Source: Ailanthus altissimus (taxonomy: Eukaryota; Streptophyta; Magnoliopsida; Sapindales; Simaroubaceae). From it: a DNA stretch of 64,000 nt. Below, one piece after another: positions 59,138 through 64,000 of the stretch. Below the pieces are notes generated by a model. It was not told the DNA's origin and ran no database searches. It worked only from the letters and a program-made list of their open reading frames with translations. The stretch lies in the NCBI GenBank assembly GCA_946807835.1, contig OX327702.1, positions 16,368,001 to 16,432,000 on the forward strand. Direction: 5' to 3'. Every line of letters starts with the position of its first letter. The first letter of the stretch is position 1. The position numbers and the translations under genes were made by a program.

Positions 59138-60157
59138 GTAATGATATAGTTATAAGGAGTTACAAATAGTGCTAAGAAATTTCATTACGTAGTAATGTCC
59201 TCAAATATATTGTTCCTATTCTATGGTTGTTGACACGGGTCGATAGGTATTCCTTCTGGATTAGTGTGTGTAAATATTTAGATTATCTAGATGGTTAGTC
59301 TTAGCAAACCATGAGCTTAGTGGAAGCTTGTATAGGCATACAGGTAATTAGTAAGGACTAAGTACTGAACAGACTCATGAGAACCTCCAATAGATATCTC
59401 ATAGAGTTGTCAATAGAGGGTTTTCTCGAGTTGAGTAGTATTTATAGTCTTTTGACCTGAGTGCCACGGTGGCCTTGTAAGTGATCCACTATTCTTTAAT
59501 TCTATACATGTCAAAGACCTTTTATGGTGTGACCTCTAGGTGTCATTAGGTATGGTCCAATGTTCATAGAGTTCAGTGTACGTAAATATGTGATCCATTA
59601 GCTCATATGAGTGAGTTGTATATGTTGATGCTTCGAGAATTGTATTTTAGAAAGTCTTTTAAACAAAAGTGAAAACCCCAAAAAATTTCGTAGAGTTAAA
59701 CAATATCATAATGGATTTTGTAAATATTGTTAACGAAAATACAAATCTGGAGATAAGTTCGTGATCGAACATATAGAGATTTAATGGTGATGATATATAT
59801 CTCTACTCTTCTAGGATATAGGCAATGAATGGATTATACAGATACAGTTGACCTCAGTTTGTTTGGTTCAATGCACCATTCTATATTATCCATAATATGT
59901 GTGCAGGGCATTGCTAATAGATTTACAGAATAATTTCATAAGAAAAATGGGTGTGAACCTAGAGAGTTTTATAATATGATGTGTACTCGTTGAATATGGT
60001 GTAGCGGGCTGGGTTGAATAGTTTGATCCTAAAATATTTTGAAAAACAAGATTTGTTCCAAGATCTCTTGGGACACATGTGTCAAGGTTTAAGTATCAAA
60101 CTTATATTTTATTAGTTAAAGTAGTTAACTATGCATAAGTGACACATGGTGTCGTTG

Positions 60158-60390
60158 TGTGGGGCCCACTAACCCTTTAGTCCAACTAGCACCGGGATCA
60201 CCATCCCCCACTAGCCACCACTAGTCAGGCACTGGCGCACCCACACAACCAGCTCAGGTTACATGGGGGCGGGGTTCGATTCCTTGGGGGTGCAGGTAAC
60301 CTGAGCTGGTTGTGTGGGTGCGGCAGTGCCTGACTAGTGGGGGATGGTGATCCCGGTGCTGGTTAGACTAAAGGGTTAGTGAGCCCCACA
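60158..60390. repeat. Long fold-back with pol III B-box-like loop
   Basis: The arms 60158-60262 and 60296-60390 pair over about 95 bp with few mismatches; the left arm has a 10-bp extra copy of CCACTAG-type sequence. The 33-nt loop contains GGTTCGATTCC (60273-60283), a match to the B box / T-arm of tRNA-derived sequences. It may be two head-to-head copies of a tRNA-derived SINE, or a fold-back transposon. No second SINE copy in the window allows a decision. Confidence 0.7.
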
Positions 60391-60395
60391 TAGCC

Positions 60396-60421
60396 TGACA
60401 AAAAGTCCGGCCTTTTTGTCA
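60396..60421. repeat. Small perfect hairpin
   Basis: TGACAAAAAG and CTTTTTGTCA are inverted around TCCGGC, directly after the large fold-back. The T run could end a pol III transcript. Confidence 0.65.
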
Positions 60422-60600
60422 GAGTGTGTAGGGCCTACCCTAGCTGTCACCTGGGGTCCACTAGGGTATGCCAAGGCGCTGGTGCCTCAACACACCCAGG
60501 CGCAAGACGTACCTCCCCTCCCTTGAACCTGGGATCTCATCCATATATGCCTAATGAGTTCGAGGTTAGTACCCGTGGTAATGCTGAATATTGCGAAATT

Positions 60601-60705
60601 AAACAATTTTAATCCAGCACTCTGCCCTAGTGCACAACGAGTACACTTCATATCGTAGAAGTCCTTAGGTCCTAAGCCCAATTCATCGAATAAAACTATT
60701 CATGA
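60601..60705 (-). repeat. Inverted copy of an LTR segment
   Basis: It matches, in reverse orientation, the GTGTACTCGTTG-containing segment at about 59925-60030 of the same LTR; compare the minus-oriented LTR at 32118-32210. After it, plus-oriented LTR sequence resumes (GGCAAAATGGTCATTTCG). Confidence 0.7.
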
Positions 60706-61393
60706 AAGGCAAAATGGTCATTTCGTATTTTTATTATTTAATTATTAAATAATCAAATATATCTATTTTTATATTATATATTATTATATTATTATTTATG
60801 TTATATAATATATATTATTATTATATTATATATATATAAATATATATATATAAAGAAAGAAAGAGGGAGAAAGTGATTTTGGCCATTTGGCCGAGTGAAG
60901 AAAAAGAAGAAATGGAGAACGGAAGAGGAGGAGAAGAAGAAAAAGAAGAAAAGAAAAAAAAAAGAGGGAAAATGAAATTGTTTCATTTTCCATATGCTTT
61001 CAATTGGATCAATTGTGAATTGCTTCAAATCTCCATTTCTTATCCTTTTGGAGAAAATGATATAAACACACTCCCGGTCATTTTTGGGATTACGAGTTAA
61101 TCTTGGGCTGAATATAGGACTGCTGTTCTAGCTCACCAAGCCCACCAAGTTGGTGCCTAGAACTGCACATGAATTAGTCTCCATGTAGACTCCAGGAATA
61201 ACATGTGTATAACGTTACACTTTGAGGTGAGTTCTCTAACCTATAAATATATTAATGTGATTAATATATTTATTTATTGTGTTTATTGCATGTTTCACAT
61301 TTTCGTTGGATTTAAATTTGCATATGATACGTATTTAGGCAATAGACACAATTGCACATGCATACACCCACACGTGCCTTAGATCCGCCAACA

Positions 61394-61942
61394 CATGGAA
61401 AATGGATATAATGCATATATGACACATGTCACATGTATAGAATTAATGGGTGACAAGTGGCAAGTGAAGTGGTACACTTGTCTTTATACATAGGATGCAT
61501 GAAAGATAAGTGTCAAGCCTTCATTGTCTATGTATTATAAGCTTTGTAAATGTTGCATAAAGGTCCCATCTTTAGCCATATATAAAGAAAAGTTTGAAAT
61601 TTTCAAAGTAGTCCTTGTTTTACCTTTAACCCAAATGAGAGAAAAAAATTTTCAAGTTTGAAATTGTTTCAAAGTAGTCCTTGTTATAATCCCACTGGAT
61701 GTTGTAAACTATAATTGATCAATGGATCACTTAAGTGTAAGGCTTCAAATTCAAATTCTACACCAAATGGCTATATCGGTATGTTTTTCCTAACTTGTTA
61801 TTGTAATAGATTTAAATTCAATATGTGTGTTTATTAAATAGGAAATCAAATTTAATTCCACTGCATATTATATGTATGACAAGCATTTTAAGTTTTAATT
61901 GACACATTTCACATGCATTGCACTTAGATAGCAACACCAACA
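61394..61942 (+). mobile_element. 3' part of a second copia LTR
   Basis: Ends CACCAACA directly before a PBS. Its sequence recalls the solo LTR at 4488-6353 (reverse complement), so it belongs to a different subfamily from the LTR at 59138-61393, which has apparently inserted into or recombined with it. The antisense frame 61818-62180 is not supported as a gene. Confidence 0.6.
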
Positions 61943-61943
61943 A

Positions 61944-61956
61944 TGGTATCAGAGCA
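61944..61956 (+). other. Primer binding site, initiator tRNA-Met
   Basis: TGGTATCAGAGCA, one base after the LTR end, complements initiator tRNA-Met. Confidence 0.85.
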
Positions 61957-62962
61957 TGTTTGTGTGTTTTGTTTTTGTATTTATAGAGTATCTTTGAGTT
62001 TTTTGGGATGCCCAAGAATAACTGGGACTGCATTTTCAAGTGTTGAAAGTGCAGAAACCTAGTCACTATTATGCAAATGCTACGGCATCGCGTGCTTAAC
62101 ACTACTACGTTCATTAAGGATAGATGAACACTGAGGCATTGAACATGCAAATGCTCAACTTTGGGGCGTTTATGATGCATTAATGTTGGGGCATTGGATT
62201 GTTAATATGGGGGAGTTATATGATTATGCTAAGGCATTTTCCATGCAAAACACCGGGAAGTTTTCATTGTCACAGTGGGGGCATTATATGATAATGCTGT
62301 AGCGGTGACACTTGTGACACTAGGATGTTAAAGCAGTTTAACATTGGGGCGTTCAAAATAATGAACTCCATTTTGCATTCTTTAGCATGTGATGTTTCTT
62401 ATTTTCCATACAATTGTTATATATTGTGTTATAAACTATAAATCATTTGTTTGCACTGTTAACCATAATATGGTCTGTCTCGTCAATACAGTATTAGACG
62501 GTTCACTTAAGTCTTTCTCAATATTGTTAAAGCATGAGAGACTGGTCGATGTGATTTAGATTATGTCGATTAAATATGAGATGAGGCAAATATAAGCGAA
62601 CTTATTACCCAATATTACTAAAGTGTTAGGATAGTATTAGTAACTTATATATTTGATCATAGATGAGTTAATCTAGAATACACTTACCCAATATAGCTAA
62701 AGTGTGAGGATAAGGTGTGTTTAAAATCAGTGGTAAAAGCTGTATGAGATGCAATTGATAAAAGTTATCTACCTTGTAGGTTTTACAAATGCCAATATTG
62801 CTAAAGCGTGGGGCCATAATAGAATGTCGAATGGATCTACTTCTCACTATAAAATTTAAACCGTTTAAATTTTTGTTTTCCCGTTTGAGATATTAAAAGG
62901 AATATATAAAGCAGTGAAAAGGTTTCTTTCAATTGAAAACATATAATTGTTATATTGTTGTA
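61957..62962 (+). mobile_element. Copia leader, truncated before gag
   Basis: Non-coding leader with decayed GC-rich phrases (GCTACGGCATCGCG, TTGGGGCGTT; 62080-62345), followed by the four-copy motif array. A gypsy-like LTR interrupts it at 62963 before gag begins. Confidence 0.7.
62518..62814 (+). repeat. Four-copy CAATATTG leader motif array
   Basis: Variants of CAATATTGCTAAAGCGTGAG begin (counting the preceding base) at 62518, 62609, 62688 and 62792, spaced 91, 79 and 104. Individual copies have one to four changes from the consensus. Confidence 0.85.
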
Positions 62963-64000
62963 TGCAATAATAGCTAAGTGAAATTGCACATTATCGTATC
63001 AAGTAATATAGGATATAAGTCTAAGTTGTCGTTCCTACATGGACTATTTAATCTATTTCTTTCAACTAATTACTAAAATTAATCCTAATTTAAATTTTAT
63101 CTAGAAAAATATAAATATGAATTTAATCTAATTAACTTAATTCTATCAAATTAAACTAAATATAATATTAATCAAAATTAAGTAAATGGTTTAATTCACA
63201 AATTAGAATAATCTAGGTATATTTTTATCCTATATGAAACTCATAGCTATCACCATATGATCATATATCAAACTATCATAGGCTAAACACACGAATCATT
63301 TCATCAAGTCCATCATGGTTCTTTAATTCCTTAATCCTTTAAGATATTGATTAGGTATCGTGAAAGTATTAAACATAAGATAGAATGAATCAATTATATA
63401 TATTAGTTCATAAACTAAGTTAATGAAATCCAACTATATACTAGGTTCAAGAGTCTAACTTTAAATCAATGAAGTTTAATTCATCACAAACTCAAGAGTA
63501 TCAAAGTAATTAAATAAAGACATTATAATCAATAACACAAAAATAAGAATAGAGAAGAGAAACTAATTAAAGAGACTCCTTAAGTTGCTTCTCTCTCAAT
63601 CTTGACTTGAAGCGTGAATCTTAATCTTCAACCTCGAATTCTTGGCTTTGATATCTTATTTTGTGTTGTGAACTACTTCCCTAAGTTTTACCTCTGATAA
63701 AGTCTATGTTTTGGCTTACAAAAGAGTGCTTTTATAGGTCTTAAGAACCCTAGGGTCGAGAGGCTTTGAATCCAAGTCAAAATAGAACTTTTGAGGAGGT
63801 GTTGTAGTTGTTGCATGGGCGTTGAGGCACTAGGGACTGAAGGCCGCGATGCTCATACTTGGAACACTCAAAGGGGCTGAGGCATGACTAGGTGCCATGG
63901 CACTCATCTTTCTTCCTAGGACACCGTGGCGTCCAACCTTGGGTGCCACGGCGCCGATGCCTGGGTTGCCTGATCGTCTTTTCATCACATATCTTTGTTA
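62963..64000 (-). mobile_element. Gypsy-like LTR, minus orientation, running off the window
   Basis: Begins TGCAATAATAGC on the plus strand. The minus strand has a TATAAAA box at 63730-63736 and a GC-rich, partly decayed cluster (CCACGGCGCC, GACACCGTGGCG) just upstream at 63800-63965, the same arrangement as in the other gypsy-like LTRs. The far end is outside the window. Confidence 0.65.

Larger units (their letters stand above)
59138..61393 (+). mobile_element. Copia LTR, plus orientation, 5'-truncated and rearranged
   Basis: Begins inside the LTR (TAATGATATAGTTATAAGGA matches about 985 of the first LTR; roughly the first 280 bases are missing) and ends TCCGCCAACA. A fold-back insertion (60158-60421) and an inverted piece of the same LTR (60601-60705) lie within it. 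No TSD can be tested at its left end. Confidence 0.75.

Noticed and set aside
60273..60283. Possible tRNA gene from the B-box-like GGTTCGATTCC
   Set aside because: No A box, anticodon arm or acceptor pairing; it is the loop of a fold-back.
61818..62180. 120-codon minus frame
   Set aside because: Antisense to a copia LTR end, PBS and leader.

Overview
The window looks like nuclear DNA of a flowering plant, most likely a eudicot. It is AT-rich, and I found no host gene. Essentially all recognisable sequence is plant transposable element: Ty1/copia elements primed by initiator tRNA-Met (TGGTATCAGAGC sites), Ty3/gypsy elements including a chromovirus with a chromodomain remnant, a Mutator-like element (MULE), and LTRs nested in LTRs. 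The species was not identified.

Layout. 1-6353: copia LTRs in opposite orientations, a gypsy-like solo LTR (1624-2917), a 60-bp minisatellite split by LTRs, and a copia solo LTR (4488-6353). 6354-10282: a second tandem repeat, a decayed coding remnant and AT-rich DNA. 10293-29972: a MULE with long TIRs and a 10-bp target duplication, about 4.1 kb once later insertions are removed. It carries a GRF-type zinc-finger pseudogene and a broken transposase. Inside it lie a gypsy solo LTR (11903-14376), a truncated gypsy LTR (15083-16499) and an old copia element (16519-28164), which itself holds two solo LTRs (21790-23714, 24271-25646). 30001-34740: a decayed copia split by a solo LTR (30830-33314). 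35327-38894: a chromovirus deletion derivative that keeps an open gag-protease frame but lacks RT, RNase H and the integrase core. 39187-47355: tandem duplications and a decayed minus-strand copia. 47905-59137: a decayed gypsy gag interrupted by a nearly intact, very young copia element (49406-59011; 2172-bp LTRs, GTATA target duplication). 59138-62962: a rearranged copia LTR with a fold-back insertion, then the LTR end, PBS and leader of another copia. 62963-64000: a gypsy-like LTR running off the end.

The youngest element, copia 49406-59011, has every part of a mobile element, and one in-frame TGA divides its polyprotein frame. The strongest unexplained signals are in non-coding parts of the retrotransposons. 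A roughly 20-nt palindrome-containing motif occurs four times, at almost identical spacing, in the leaders of three separate copia copies. Copia LTRs carry a run of short hairpins with different stems but the same loop. CpG-rich palindromes lie just upstream of the TATA box in a gypsy-like LTR family. All alignments and counts here were made by eye.
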